Below the pieces are notes generated by a model. The model had not been told where the DNA came from. It was given only the letters and a program-made list of their open reading frames with translations, and searched no databases. 38,771 bases of DNA from positions 1 through 38,771 of IMG/VR virus record IMGVR_UViG_3300025732_000105, one strand, 5' to 3'. Source of the DNA: a virus. The position numbers and the translations under genes are program-made. Of the stretch, positions 38,708 through 38,771 are shown in pieces; the stretch's first letter is position 1, and every line of letters starts with the position of its first letter.

Positions 38708-38771
38708 ATGCATACAGAAAAAAGCTCCGCCCAAGACATCGTGTCTGCTGGCATTGCAGTTCGCCCACAGA
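38708..38771 (+). CDS. Start of a further late gene, 3' partial
   Basis: MHTEKSSAQDIVSAGIAVRP, running off the right edge. SD AAGG seven nt before the ATG. No family assignment is possible from 21 codons. Confidence 0.55.
   Translation, partial: MHTEKSSAQDIVSAGIAVRPQ

Overview
The window is a large part of a tailed double-stranded DNA phage genome (Caudoviricetes). The virion genes look podovirus-like, but no tail genes beyond the connector region are visible. No host genes, integrase, lysis cassette, RNA polymerase, tail fibre or CRISPR array was seen. The host cannot be read from the sequence. The moderately high GC and the gene content (family A DNA polymerase, AEP-type primase-helicase, SNF2-like helicase, glutaredoxin, Lys/Gly-rich small virion proteins) would fit an environmental phage of a freshwater betaproteobacterium or similar host; that is inference.

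Layout. (1) 1-2692, plus strand: 3' part of a very large virion-type protein with LPD38-like sequence, open to the left edge. (2) 2693-2814: hairpins between the two converging gene blocks. (3) 2815-24995, minus strand: about 45 tightly packed genes for DNA metabolism and takeover. They include a primase-helicase, an HTH regulator, a candidate ssDNA-binding protein, a Gp157-like protein, an SNF2 helicase, an HNH protein, a Cas4/RecB-like nuclease, an HExxH protein, a DNA polymerase, a VRR-NUC nuclease, a DUF3310 protein, glutaredoxin, a winged-helix protein, a co-catalytic zinc peptidase, a large acidic zinc-finger protein and many small proteins. Most starts have an AAGGAGAAAG-type Shine-Dalgarno (SD) sequence, and many genes join by ATGA overlaps. 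(4) 23820-24148 and 24996-25532: the two longest non-coding stretches, holding iteron-like repeats around an AT-rich island, and a divergent control region. (5) 25575-38771, plus strand: packaging and head genes in canonical order (TerS, TerL, portal, GroES-like co-chaperonin, scaffold candidate, head proteins, major capsid protein, connectors, small basic proteins), open to the right edge. The first and last genes are both plus-strand structural genes, so the window is probably most of a circularly mapped genome.

How it works together. Leftward transcription probably starts at promoters at about 25.35, 18.08 and 8.03 kb. Each is associated with the same 18-bp near-palindrome (consensus TTGTCTARSSYTWGACAN), so a phage repressor or activator may coordinate the replication genes. 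Rightward transcription makes the virion, with a strong terminator and a fresh promoter after the capsid gene. The most unusual elements are RNA- and DNA-level signals: a geometrically good H-type pseudoknot just upstream of a ribosome-binding site at 23.04-23.10 kb, a D-armless tRNA-like fold at 6.54-6.61 kb, inverted iteron-like repeats around an AT-rich island at 23.8-24.16 kb, recurring 17-bp palindromes at gene ends, and peptide tails (RGEA, EGEMK, KEKERND) whose codons double as the next gene's SD.
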